From the NCBI GenBank assembly GCA_028023455.1, contig JAQFVV010000018.1:5419800-5483799 (forward strand): a stretch of 64,000 bases of DNA. Direction: 5' to 3'. The notes under the pieces were generated by a model that was not told the DNA's origin, made no database searches, and saw only the letters and a program-made list of their open reading frames with translations. Source of the stretch: Epiperipatus broadwayi. Its lineage: Eukaryota > Onychophora > Udeonychophora > Euonychophora > Peripatidae. Within the stretch, counting starts at the first letter, position 1; every line of letters starts with the position of its first letter. A program made the translations under genes and the position numbers. This document shows positions 47,861-61,065 of this stretch, piece after piece.

Positions 47861-50800
47861 CTGAATATACATTATTATTTACTGATAAATCTGGAACTAT
47901 TCATTCCTAATCACTTCAGTCCAAACTTTAATTTTAACAAGCAATGCTACAATATAATGCTCTGAAAAGCTTACATTTTAACAAACTGAAATGATTTTTT
48001 AAAAATGCTTTTTAAATATTGAAAAAGTTATAATAAATTAATAACTAAAATGCATTGCTAATCAAAAAATTACAAACCTTAGACAAAGAATTTTTCTATT
48101 ACATTTAAAAATCACTAAAGTTATGATTTTTAATGCCACATTTTATATATTATTTATTGTACATCTTTGGTAAGCCTAATCAAGTCTACGGTGGATGAAA
48201 TTACAATAACAAACATTTGGAATACTTTATTGTATCTTCTATTATTGGACACTATGAAAGGCTTAAACATCACTATCTTTAATAATTCAACTTTGAATGT
48301 TTGTCATTGTTAGAAACATATTAGTGTGAATTCTACTTTCAAACCATACTTCTGTTTGTGACTTTATCATTCACTATAATATTTGATTATCCAAATTTAA
48401 ATCTTCTGATAGACATTTTTTTTTTCCAAATTGAAATGATAAAATAACTTAAAATATAATTATGAACTTCTAGTATTGAAAATTGTTCATTCCTTTAACA
48501 GGATTTGTTCTCTAGTCTTATCTCAAGTTTCTTTTTTTTTTTTTTTAATTATGGATTTCATATTAATCATATATAATACCTGCCAATAATATAATAATTA
48601 TTTAGTAATTTAATCATTTTATTTCATTCTTGAGCTATTTATTGCAATATTGATTAATCAATATTTCCTCATTATGAAAAACAGTAGTTAGTAATGGACT
48701 ATCTAGTATTTATTGATTACTCATGCTGACACTAGATGGCTGCAGGAAAGAGTAAATAGAGTGGGTTGCTGCTCCTAATCAGATATTGAGAAAGTTCTAC
48801 AATGTTGTTGTTTTTTTTTTTGGCATATATTATCTTTAGCAAGAGATCAGAAATGCCCACAAGTTGATATATAACCGATTTTATTACCCTTTATTTTATG
48901 CTAATAGGGATCTATATATATATCACTTTCATAGAATGACAATATTATTTATAATTAATTTAGTTGAAATAATTGTATTACAATAATGAAATTATTTCAT
49001 TGCTTGATTTATTAATAAAATAACAGAAGATTGAAGTCTATTTCAATATCCAAATCCAACTTTTTACTTAATGGCTATAATCCACATTCTAGATTTAATA
49101 AACATTAAAGCCAAAAGTTAACAAAAAATATTCTATCACTGATTACTACAGTACTTGATTTTTATTTAAATTAAATTATTAAACCATATCCTTTATGGGT
49201 TGTATTTAAAACATTAAGAAGGTTTAGTAAACCTTTTAAATTGCTAAGAATAGCACACTCATTGGCATATAAACTAAGAAGCAAAAAATATAGTTTATTA
49301 CTTAATTAGTTCGAATTAAAAGCCCACCATCAAACCTGTATTACATTTTGATATATGATTTATGAAACTACTTATAAACTATTTCAAAGAGCACTGTCAT
49401 GGGATGATATTTATTAGTTTTATTTTTAATGCATCACATTTTTTATACTCTTATGTTATTATATAGCACCTGTATAACATAAAGAAATTACTAACAATGC
49501 TATTCTCAATCATTGCTGGAAATCTTATCAATCGCCTGCATCAAATGTTTTAATCAACTCAAAAAAATGAATATATAAGTCACATTTTTTTCATGTCACT
49601 TTGAAATGAATTTCTCTTGTTACAAAATACAATTAGTATTTTTTGATTTTCTAAAGCTGCATTGAAAACTCATCTAGAACTGGAAATAACAATAAATTCT
49701 TGAAATTGCTTTGGTTGATACAATTATATTTCATGATAATTATTGTAGTTTTTTTCTACCCTTTACCTAGATCATCCTTAAGATCAAGAAACAGAAATTA
49801 GTAAATGCAGAAATTTCTAAAAATATTCCAATAATTTTTAGGCTAACCTATTATTATATTTTTAAGCTTCTTCAGGTATCCTATCAGGATTCACAATCTT
49901 TCCAATTTAAGATTACAAAAGAATACTTTAACTTCATTAAGCAGTATATCTATCCAAATTTAAATGTGTCAGCATGATGAATATATCATTAAATTAAATT
50001 CAGACAATTGCGTTCAATGATATATTCATTGTATTGTCCTTCAACGAAAAGGATGTAAAATAAGCATGATCAGCTAATGTTCATATCTTCTTTGAATTTT
50101 AATCTATCAATCTTTTTAAGTTTTCTTCTCAAACATTGAATTTCTATCCTCAAATCTTTGTTTTAAATATGAAGCTCTATATTCATATAATTAATCAGTC
50201 AAGCAAGGAATACATCACAGTTTCTTTCAATCAGATTGCTATTAATAGAATCATTATCAGTGGTTCTTTGACAATTCTCAAAATTTAATTTGTATGTCTT
50301 TTGGCTAAGCAAATTTAATTTTAATTTGTGTTTTTATTTGGGTTGTACTTTTGGTAAATGGGGTATGTATATATGTGCACACATTAATAGTAAATAGAAT
50401 TTAAAATTAGCTATATAATTTAATGTAACAATTTTTATTTTTTAAAAAAACGAATTTTGTAACAATTTTATTATTTTTCTGTTAAAATTTTTTATAGAAT
50501 TCGGAGACAATGATTAATTTGTAAAATTTTCTCTTTACTGACTAATCCCTTTTATTAATTAAGGGTTTAACAAAAATATGGTTTCATTTCCCTTAAGCAT
50601 GATCATCTGTAAAATCCTTTGGTTAATGTAATTAATTTGGAATTTTGGAATTAATGTAAAAATGCTAACTTATTTGAAAAATATTTTAATCACTTAGTTG
50701 CTGATTGAGGAGATTCTTTGAATTCCTGAGTGGAATTGTCTTCCATGGCAATTTTAAAATGATGTTTGGTATGATCAGAGCATTTTATATATCTGTATAA

Positions 50801-50914
50801 AAATTCTCTTGGATAAATAACATTGCTACTCCACTTGTGTTTCTAATATTTGTGCTCTTTATAGTAAAGTTTATATCCACTTTCAAATCAATTGTCTCTT
50901 CATCTTTTTTTAAA

Positions 50915-51115
50915 ACAGGCACAACTCTCTATACATATTGCCACTCAGTGCAAGTCAGAATAATCAATGGATGCCAGAAGGCTTGTGCATAAAATCCCCA
51001 TCTAGTGCCTACTCATCCAGTATCTGCAGACTAGTTTCTGGCTTGTTGCCTTCATCAGTAAGGAACCTTGGATCTGAGAGCACTGCACCTAGATCATAAG
51101 CAAACGTAAGAAATG
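50915..51115 (-). mobile_element. Single-arm copy of the 13688-13945 repeat with hammerhead-like core
   Basis: Plus-strand 50918-51030 matches the left arm of the palindromic repeat, for example CACTCAGTGCAAG, AATCAATGGATGC and AGAAGGCTTGTGCATAAAATC. Beyond the arm the minus strand reads CTGATGA, AGGC, AACA, AGCC, A, GAAAC, TAGTC (about 51027-51053). This is the order of a hammerhead core with a short stem II and a minimal stem III ending in GTC. Stem I is not convincingly paired. The family may be derived from a ribozyme-bearing retroelement end. Confidence 0.5.
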
Positions 51116-52799
51116 GTGATTGTTTATTCATCTTTTTTTCTAACTTCACAAAGCCCATGCAATGTCACATTTTAATATTAGATGATTCCTTTTTCCAGTT
51201 TATCTAATCTTCATTTGCTTGAAAGTGATCTGCAGCTGTAGGTAATTAAATAAAAAATCATTATCAGATAGTAAACTAGGTACATTATCTTAAACTCTTA
51301 ACATCCTCTGCTTCAGCCACCTTCCATTGTCTTGTTTGATGAGTTTACAGATTTCTGAGAATAATAGATCATAATTTATTTTTGTTTGTCATGATTATAA
51401 GTCCTCAAAAAACTAGGAAAATCATTCACTCATACATTCATTTTGATAACTGTATTCAAACTTTGTTCAAAACTTTCTGTACAAAATTCACATTTTCATA
51501 TAATTCAAAGTGATGTTTTATAATATACTAATAAGTAAATTTGTAATATGTTATAATTGATATATGTATTTATACTTCATTTTTAACAAAATATCTTGTA
51601 TAGTATTGTTTCTATTTTGTTTTGTTTGATAGTTCATTTTTTTTGCATGTTGGTCATTCATGTTTTTGTCTAAATTGTAAACATTTTTACATTTATTTTA
51701 TACATTTTTATTACTCTCTGATTTTTTTAACTTTACTGTTATTTGTTGCTGTACTCAAAAACTATGTGTAGCACCTGACCCTATCATGAATTGCTTTTAC
51801 AAGAATGTATATCTGTTTTTATTCCAAATCAAGATATTCATTCAAGAATTGTTTTATCTTTGGTAAGCTTTTTTGTTTCTTAGATAACTATTCTGTCATT
51901 TGTATTGTGTCTATTTCTAGCTTTTGCTTTTTTCTTATTTTCATTGATTTTACAGTATTTTTCTTATTCATTTCAGATTTTCTTTTAAATGTTTCTTTAT
52001 TTTCCTATTAAATATTTGATCTTTTTTGTTGGCTTCTATTTGGTATTGAATGTTATTTATAAGTTGTAAATAAAAGTTTATTGTCCTTTTTAATAAAAAT
52101 TTAAAAATTATATATAAATGTCTTAAACATCCATATCTGTACATATGTTAAATTGACAGAAATAGTATCATAGTGTAGGTAAAAGAAAATTTTTGAAATA
52201 CAATTTACCAATAAACAATATGTTATTGCTCACAACAAAATTAATTTTTAATACTTTATAAAAAGAAATATATAGAATGATAAAATATGATAGGTGTCAT
52301 TTATATGAATATCAATCATCTGCCTCATCAATTCTCTGCATCCACTGTGCCACATTAAACCCAAATTATAGTTTATCCTCTTAATGCATTTATATTGAAT
52401 TTATTTGAAAATATATATACAAATATGAATTTGATTTTTGATATACAGTATTTATTTTTTGAAAATCATCAAAATATTTTACAAAGTTTGAGAAATATTT
52501 ATTTAAAACTGCATTCTAGTTATTAATAATGTTTAATATAAGAATAAAATAAACGTTTTTATTTTTAAAAAAAACCTCTATTATTATGACTTGATGAACT
52601 GAATATTTTCTGAATATTATAAACACCTCAAGAATTATCATACAGTTATTTGAAACTTCATATTTTATTATTAGAATTACAGTAAATGCTCTGGAATTAA
52701 TAAATTTTAATTAGTAAAGTTTCATTGCTAAAGAGAAATAATACAGTGTTCCCTCTTTATATCAATCATCCAAAGCTTTATTAATGATCTATATTGTAC

Positions 52800-54560
52800 C
52801 AGCAGATAATATATGTTGATTTAACCCTGTTCGAATACTAGGTGAAAGTACCTCGAGGCCACCCATACACGAGATATAAAATCAAGAATACTATGGCCTC
52901 TGCCCTATTCACCTATTCTTGAGTCTAACTACGAAACAACAACATATCTGAGATATGCATAAATTATTTTCTCACCTGTCCCAAACTTAGCATCAGGAAG
53001 AGACATGGACGAGAACACTTACGGGACTAACTAAGTTAAATGTGCATAAAATGTAATATGAATTAAGTGTTTGTGCATGCCTGGATCATTGGATAAGTAA
53101 AATAAAGGTTAAGCTAATCATAAATTGAAATAAAATTAGAAGACTTAAGCTTTTTAGATTAAATAAAATATTTTAATAAAACATAATGTTAAATATTTGT
53201 AAGGTTTTAATTATCTCCGCTATTCCCCGATTGATTATATGATAAATAATTTGACAATAATGTGGAGGGCAATTACATAACATTTTGCGGTCTAAATCTA
53301 TATCTTCCCAACTTTAATAAAATTATTAACTCGAATCCCCTCGATAAGGCCAAATTAAAATAACTCTTTCACAAAGCATTTTCTAGTTGCTTTGTGGTTT
53401 ACAAACAATTTGAAAATATTTAAAGATTTCTTAAAATTAATTCTTATTTAACGGTGGAATGAATGCAAACAAAGCAGGCGTTATCGAGGAGACCCAGTTG
53501 GCAGATAAAAAAGAAACTTAACTATTATTTAGATGACCGATATTATTTTAAATTGGAGAGTTTTAAATGAAAAAAAATAATTTAAACCGCAAATAAAAAA
53601 AACAAGAAAACATTTATATACATTTTAAAATGAGGAATAGCGATGGGGAAAATTTTCAGTATAAGTAAATGATCAAACGATAAAAATAAGATAAATCTAA
53701 TATTACTATAATAAGAACAACAGTTACATTATAAATAGGAATTAAAGACATAATTAGCGAAAGGTATTTAGAAAAAGGGTAACTAATAGTTCATGAGGAG
53801 ATTTCATACAGTTACCGGTCCTTGTTCTTTGGATCCAGTTCCCTTGACGTGGTAGCTTGATTAAATACGTGGTGATTTGTTTGGACAAGGAAATGGAAAT
53901 TATGCAGCATTTTATTGCGAAGTGCACAGACATAGCTCACAGTTCAGGTTTCTATTTGTTGGATATGTTACGGAATTTTGATGGTTTTAGGACCCCGGCG
54001 GCAGGCAAAAGCTGTTGTGCCTAGCCACCGTACATGGTCACGTCCACCAAATTGATATAAATTTTATCGGGTCATGTACTTGAAATCAGATCAGTAGGAA
54101 TAAATCGCTGGAACTCTTCAAAATAGATTTTGCAATGCTTTCAGAGTCAATCTCTGAATAATAATTTAGAATGAATCTCGGCGAATTTCAGCAGAGTTTC
54201 TTCAAGAACAAAATTTAAAGGCGAAATCTCAATAATAATTTCAGGAACACATTTGACTGATTTTAATAACAAAATCTGACGAAGAAGAAACTGCACTAGA
54301 ACCAGCAGCCAAACAGAAAGAGATTTTAAAAGTAAAATCTAAATCATCTAAAACACAGGATCTGCACGAATACGCATAAGAACTCAGAAAAAGTGAAAGA
54401 GAAGCAAGAACCTAGTCTTTTGTTCTCTTCTCTTTTTTTATACCTTTTCAGGAGCTACCCTTTTATTGTTTTGCATATGATTTTAGATCTTGATAAACCC
54501 CCTATGCTCCTTTGTTTCGAAGCAACTTTTAGCTAAAAATAAACTTGAAATTTTTGTTAT
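52800..54560. other. Less A+T-rich stretch, unclassified, possibly retroelement-derived
   Basis: Several subsegments (52830-52930, 53800-54060, 54230-54420) have clearly more G+C than the surrounding intron and no lasting ORF. GACCCCGGCGGCAGGC near 53992 is the most G+C-rich spot. The composition and lack of ORFs recall a solo LTR or untranslated retroelement leader, but no second copy lies in the window to test this. Confidence 0.3.
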
Positions 54561-55149
54561 CAAATTCTGCATTTAATTTTGAATTTGATTTAATTTTTTA
54601 AAAAAGGCCATCTTTAATTGCCTTGAAAGGAATATTAATTGAAACATGCCATTCCTTTAGAAATGTAGGCAGGCTTATCTCAAAATAAAATCATACGCCA
54701 TATTTTAACAAAATTTAAAAGAAAAATATCTTATTATTTCTTTTAACAAAATAACATTTTATTTCAACAGAATTTTGCATTGAATCATATATATACGCTT
54801 GACATTTATATATGTTTGATTAATAGGTTTTAAAAGTAAATTTTAATAGCAATTTAATCTTAACGGAATTTATTTTAAAAGAAATATTTTAACGCAAATA
54901 CAAATTTAAATACCGTTAAGTAAGCAAAATGAATGTATTAATGCTAAACCCTGCTGATACTGGACTATAAACATAATTCAGGTCTACAATATTAGTTAAG
55001 TTTATAGAAAGCTGTGAAGTATGGATCGGACTTCCGGATCCATTGCTTCAATATTGAAGAGAAAAGAAAGACCAACCTGCTCTTCTAAATGAAATCAGTG
55101 CTTTTGGTAGAAATAATTTAATGTTAAAAGAAAATATGCCTATGTGTTT

Positions 55150-55590
55150 GATTTTTTTAAAATAGATATCTGTTACCAATACTTGCTTATCGATCTGAGA
55201 TTTGAATATTTACCAGAATTGCAGTAAAAAGATTTTAGACTATTCAATGAAGTGCAGAGAGATGTATGCTAGGAGTAACAAGAAGATATTAAAAATGGAA
55301 TAGAAATTGACATAAGTGAAGAATTAAGAGGCGGAAATGGAGGTTGGCTAGTTATATTATTAGAAGAAATGATAATATATGTATAATTAGGGTTTTAAAT
55401 TGGATTTCAAGAACTTGTAAAAGTTCTAGAATATGACTACTTGTGAGATAAGTGATTGAAATAATGAAGTTTGCTAGTGTGATGTGGAGAAGAGAGGTTA
55501 TGGATTGGAGAAACTGTATTAAACTTGGACTTTCATCTTATAGTGGATTAATAATGGTTGAAAATGATGATGATGATATTTGTTACATTA
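55150..55590 (+). pseudogene. RTE-like LINE 3' tail, second copy
   Basis: Broken plus-strand frames carry the same C-terminal blocks as 7556-7915. They are a WAGHI-like region with RRNDNI (about 55340-55380), and VMWRREVMDWRNCIKLG followed by VENDDDDI, where the run of Asp is the TGA repeat at 55567-55578. It is 5'-truncated and decayed independently of the first copy. Confidence 0.7.
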
Positions 55591-58489
55591 GTTATGAGAG
55601 TATCTTGAATGGACTTGCATGTATTCTTGATATTTTGTTTAGGTAGTATCCTGTTGTTGTTTCTAGAATCTGTTTTTTTTTATACCCTTTTAGTTTGGAT
55701 TTTTAGTTTTGCATTCTATCTATAGTTAATCTTTGAGCTACAATTAAAATTTTCTTCATTGATTTTGACCATGAAGATTTGTAGCCATAAATTTTTCATT
55801 ATGCTAGCAAGGACTCATTCAGTTTCTTTAATGAACATGCAGAATAGAACTTTAGTATCTATATTAATCATGTTATTTGTTTTGTTAGGGTTAACAACTA
55901 TGAGAAATAGCCAGAATCTACTTATTGATAATTTATAGCCTTAAGGCATTTGTTTATTTGTAAGCAATTAGAAATAATAATATTTAAGTTTTTTATCAAA
56001 TATTACTGAATATTATTTTTAAAATTTATTAGATTGCTAATTTGGTTTATATTAATCACGGTGTATTCTAAGTTGCAGTAACTAATTATTATTCATTAAG
56101 TTATCTTTTTTTTTTGGTTGAAACAATTAGAAAAAAATGAAAAGTTTTATAATTTCAATCAAGAGACTGCTATTTTTGATTGCAGTACCATTATTATGAG
56201 TTTTACATTTATTCTGGCATGAGTATTGAAGATATAATTTAAATCTTTAAGTCTCTCAATAATCATAAATTCTGAAACTAATCATATGTCACTTGTTTTG
56301 AGCAGGTCTTACTTTTTATGCATAAAAATAAACTGATTCTACATCCCAATTATGATCGGTGTTATCAAAGTGTATATCTTATAGAGTATTATTTTTGTCG
56401 ATAGTTTTTTATTACATATGTAGCAAACCTTATTATGGCTTATATCTGTAATTTTTGGTTTACTTTGTGATAAGAATTGTAATGAAATCCAATTTCAGTT
56501 TATCTTTGAATATTCTTACTTTAGAAGTCAAATCTAATCAGATGTTGTCTTTGTTATAACTTGAGTCAGTTGATGGCTGACCTTCAGATCTCTTAGGAAA
56601 TCTCCTAGGCTATAAATAGTTTGTTTGTCTACATAAATATTGGCTTAGTCTGAGATAATAAGTTCTTTGTAAATTACTGATTCTTACATACTTATAAATG
56701 CCACAACTTTTAAATAAATTTCTTTAGTTTTCTTTTTTGAAGAATCTTTGTTCAAGTATTAAGGCTGGCTTTTTGAAGAGCTTGGAATAAAAGCCTTCTA
56801 AAAACTTCACTTTTACCATTATAATTGTTTGTTTTCTTTTTAATAGATTTTTTCCTCCAATTGAAATCTTGACTAAGCATGAATTTCCATATGATCTCAC
56901 ATTACTTTTCTTTTATGATTGGTGGTTAATTCTTTTTTTTTAATTATAATTGCCAGTCTTATTATGCAATTGGCTTCTTTTTGATTATGCCAATTCTGCT
57001 ATATTTAGAATATAAGACAAAATTATTAGATATACTTAAGTATTTTTTTATTAATCAACAGTAATAAATACTAGGTTTGATAGTTTGCTTACACTAACAA
57101 TTATAATATTATAAGTTTGTTCAACTTAGGTTTATAAACTATTAGTTTAGCCAAGGATAAAAAATCTGTAAAAGATTCAATTCACTGTTTTCATACATAT
57201 TTGTTCCCAAGTTTGTGTTATTTCATTATGTTTGCTGTAATTTAAGAATTTATTTATGGTTTATTTTAAATAATATTTATAGGTATGAATTTTCAGGCTC
57301 AGTAAAATGAATTTGAATGCCTGTAATGACATATTAATGATTTATATGGAGATTTATATCTATTATATCTTATTAATCATGGATTAGGATCTGAATCCTT
57401 TCATTATAATTGGTGTATTTATTTTCTTGTCTGTTTTGCTTCTAAATTGGTAACCAAATTAGTTGAATCCCCCGCCCCACATTCTTGTTTTTTTTTTTTA
57501 TCTGCAGATTAGCTTTTTGGATCCAATCACTACTAATAAATTTATGTTTTCTACTACATTTTCATCGTTCATATGTTGACATGATATTTTGTATTTTCTA
57601 TCAATGTCAATGTTATCATAGTTGTTCACATTTCATCTAATTATTTAATGATGTGTGTATTTTTCAGTTTAATGACATGCTTCCTTGGTCTTTTGAAAAA
57701 AATCTACCATTTCAAGTTTAATATTTGCTCTAGCTACAATTAAATGTTTGTCCCTACAATATTAGCTTTTATTTTTAATACTAAATAATTATTTATAAAA
57801 CTTCAGATAATTGTAATGATCTCAATTTGATTTTATATATGATGGTCAAAATAAAGTAATGCTTAGTTTAATGACAAATAAAGGATCATTTATATTTAAT
57901 AGAATTTAAAGAGAGTAGGAAAATTATGTGAGGCTGAGATTGTTTTGTAGCAATTTTAAATATAACTGATCTGTCAACAATTTATAGCTCCCATGTTATA
58001 TCAATCAGATAAACTTTTAATGAGTATTCAGCAGATTTTTGTTCAAAGCTGAGTCATGTTTTAAAAAATAGTTTTGAATAGTAGAGTGTAATGTTTGTAT
58101 GTTAATATATTTATTTTTTATTAATGCAATTTCTGACAACTAAATATAATAATATTTCATTAATTTTATAATGATTTATAAATTAGAGAATTTATTATTT
58201 TATTAAGTTAAATGCAAAAAAAAATTGTGAATCAATAAAGATGAATGAATTTTTTGGTTATAATATTTATTGCAAATTATTCAATCATCCCTCCAAAGTT
58301 ATTGAATTTATAATCAGTCAATTTATTGTATTATACATATATGTTCTTTGTTCAAAAGCATTGAATCCTCTGATCAATAATAGCACTTTCATGTTATTAC
58401 TATATAATCTGTCCTTGCTTGCCAATTCCTTAATTCATTTTTAAACCAGTTTATTAATTATATAAACCTATTGTACTTTTGCTGTTTAC

Positions 58490-59590
58490 ATATTATAATT
58501 GAAATAATAAATTTAATGGTTTACAAACTATTATAAACAATCCTTAAATCCGCAAAAGTACTTTTGGTTAATTTCTTAAACCTGCCTCAACTGCCATTAA
58601 ATTAAAAAAACCAAAAACAAAGCAGAAGCAAATGTCATCAAATCAAATCCCATGAATCTATATTTTAATAAATAAATAATCAATCAAACAAGATTGAAAT
58701 AAACAACTATTAATAATTATATTTAAATATTTATCAAACCGGCTTTCATCTCCATTGAGACAACATTATGGACAAATAAATCATATTGGATATTTGACCA
58801 TCATAGTGACTCATATTTTAATGTTAGCAGCTTGTCTATTTATTAAATGCATTTTATTCCTATTTATAAAAATTGTCTCTTTAATTTTTCTTTTATTATG
58901 GTTTCTCTCTTCATGGAGAATTTTCACATTTTCAAAATAATATTTACATTTACATGTTTTTTCGTGATCAAAGAAAACTAAAGCAGACATTAAATCACCA
59001 TTATTTTTACTTTTTACACACTTATATAACAATTCATGCTCCTTCAATCTCTTCTCAATATTGCACCTCGATTCACCTATATGTGATAACATACAATCAA
59101 AAAAAATTTGATATATGACATTACTTTTCTGCTTGATAGGTATGACATCCTTAGAATTATTGACTAATTTATTAATATTGTCTGGAATGTAGAATGAAAC
59201 ATTAAACACATTCTTATATATATATCCTTAAAAAATTTCATTTGTGGATTTAAAATAAATGGAATAGATATCCATTGTTTATTATTAATCTTCATTTCCT
59301 TTAAATCATTATAACTTTTTTTATATTGACATAAAGTATTGTTTATTTGTTCCATTTTATAACCAACATCAAGCAATTCCTTGGCAAATATCTCAATATT
59401 TTCCAGTTTATCACTTTGGTAACGACATAATTTTTCATTCCGAAATAAAAAAGATCTAAAACTTGCCATCTTATGCATCATTGATATTTTTGATTTACAA
59501 TTTATATATCCTTTTTTTTGCAATGGCTTAATTATTAATTTATAATTTAATATACTGTTATCTCTTGTAATAATTAAATCTAAATATTTA
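58490..59590 (-). pseudogene. Penelope-like element, left copy: RT end, linker and GIY-YIG endonuclease
   Basis: The minus-strand frames read in order. First is the reverse-transcriptase thumb (KYLDLIITRDNSILNYKL, then KISMMHKMASFRSFLFR, equivalent to the HKxAxFR block of Penelope-like elements). A linker follows, then a GIY-YIG-type nuclease (VIYQIFFDCMLSHIGESRC, NIEKRLKEHELL). The C-terminus is at NRQAANIKI. A frameshift near 59200 separates the two main frames. The reverse-transcriptase palm is absent because the copy is 5'-truncated at about 59590. A 153-bp insertion sits just inside its 3' end. Penelope-like elements are retroelements that combine a telomerase-related RT with this nuclease. 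Confidence 0.85.
58660..58812. mobile_element. About 150-bp insertion inside the left Penelope-like copy
   Basis: The right copy runs directly through ...GAATCTCGTATTTTAATGTT (reverse complemented). The left copy has about 150 extra bases bounded by ATATTTTAAT at 58660-58669 and again at 58813-58822, a candidate 10-bp target duplication. The insert has no readable gene. It shows that the left copy was hit after the two copies separated. Confidence 0.6.
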
Positions 59591-59597
59591 ATTAATA

Positions 59598-60443
59598 ATG
59601 ATGCATAAGATGGCAAGTTTTAGATCTTTTTTGTTTCGGAATGAAAAATTATGTCATTACCAAAGTGATAAACTGAAAAATATTGAGATATTTGCCAAGG
59701 AATTGCTTGATGTTGATTATAAAATAGAACAAATAAACAATACTTTATGTCAATTTAAAAAAAGTTATAATGATTTAAAGGAAATGAATATTAATAGTAA
59801 ACAATGGATATCTATTCCATTTATTTCAAATCCACAAGTGAAATTTTTTAAGGATATATATAAGATTGTGTTTAATGTTTCATTCTACGTTCCAAACAAT
59901 ATTAATAAATTAGTCAATAATTCTAATGATGTCATACCTGTCAAGCAGAGAAGTAATGTCATATATCAAATTTTTTGAGATTGTATGCTATCATCTATAG
60001 GTGAATCTAGGTGCAGTATTGAGAAGAGATGGAGGGAGCATGAATTGTTATATAAGTGTGTAAAAAGTAAAAATAATGGTGATTTAATGTCTCCTTCAGT
60101 TTTTTTGATCATGGAAAAACATGTAAATATAAATTTAAATTTGGTTTTGAAAATGTGAAAATTCTTCATGAGAGAGAAACCATAAAAAAAAAAAAAAATT
60201 AAGGAGGCAATTTTTATAAATATGAATAAAATGCATTTAATAAATAGACAAGTTGCTAACATTAAAATACGAGATTCGTGGGATTTGAATTGATGACATT
60301 TGCTTCTGCTTTGTTTTTGTTTTGTTTTTTTAATTTAATGGCAGTTGAAGCAGGTTTAAGAAATTAATTGAAAGTACTTCTGCGGATTTATGGATTGTTT
60401 ATAATTGTTTGTAAACCGTTAAATTTATTATTTCAATTATAAT
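59598..60443 (+). pseudogene. Penelope-like element, right copy in inverse orientation
   Basis: The plus strand reads MMHKMASFRSFLFRNEKLCH, the linker and VIYQIF, then TGA at 59976-59978. Beyond that stop the nuclease frame continues (CMLSSIGESRCSIEKR, EHELLYKCVKS), followed by a frameshift near 60095 and the terminal RDSWDLN with a stop at 60291-60293. Identity to the left copy is about 90 percent by eye, continuing about 150 bp past the stop into the 3' untranslated part. The two copies meet head to head across a spacer of about 115 bp. Confidence 0.85.
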
Positions 60444-61065
60444 TACAATTTTGTTTTAATTAACGAACATTTTATTTATATTACATGTTTACATATATAA
60501 AAAAAATTATATTGATAAAAGCATATTTGAAAATTAGTGTGGCAAAATTATCTATTTCACTTTTATATTTCAGTACAACACTCATGAATATTTGTTGGCT
60601 TCTGATATAAATAAATGAAAAACATTACTCAATCCAATGATTTAAATCAATATTTTCTAAGTTAATGCATGTGCATAAATTATTTCCCACTGAGAAATAT
60701 AAATATTGTAACTAAATGTATCATAGATGCTCAAGTGACATATATGCAAATGAAATTAGGGATAAATATGAACAAAATTATTGTATGACATTGATAATAT
60801 TATTCACACTTTTATATTATCAATACTTACCATAATTGAAAAAAATAATACCAAGGATTATTTGAAATTATTTCAATTAATTTTCTGAAAGTGAAAAATT
60901 GTAAATTCTGAACTTCATTTTAGAGTGAATACTTTATCTATCCATCATTGTATATAATTATAGTTCAAATTTACAATTATTTAAAAGAATGGAATAAGGA
61001 CTATATATGTATAAGAAATAGAAACAATGCTTACTTTATCTGAAATCTATATAAAATATTTAAAA

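Noticed and set aside
51805-52011. Plus-strand frame of 68 codons, serine/phenylalanine-rich
   Set aside because: It arises from a TTC/TCT-rich tract, with no domain and no splice sites in frame.
58755-58940. Plus-strand frame of 61 codons
   Set aside because: It is antisense to the Penelope-like nuclease.
59966-60262. Minus-strand frame of 98 codons
   Set aside because: It is antisense to the right Penelope-like copy.
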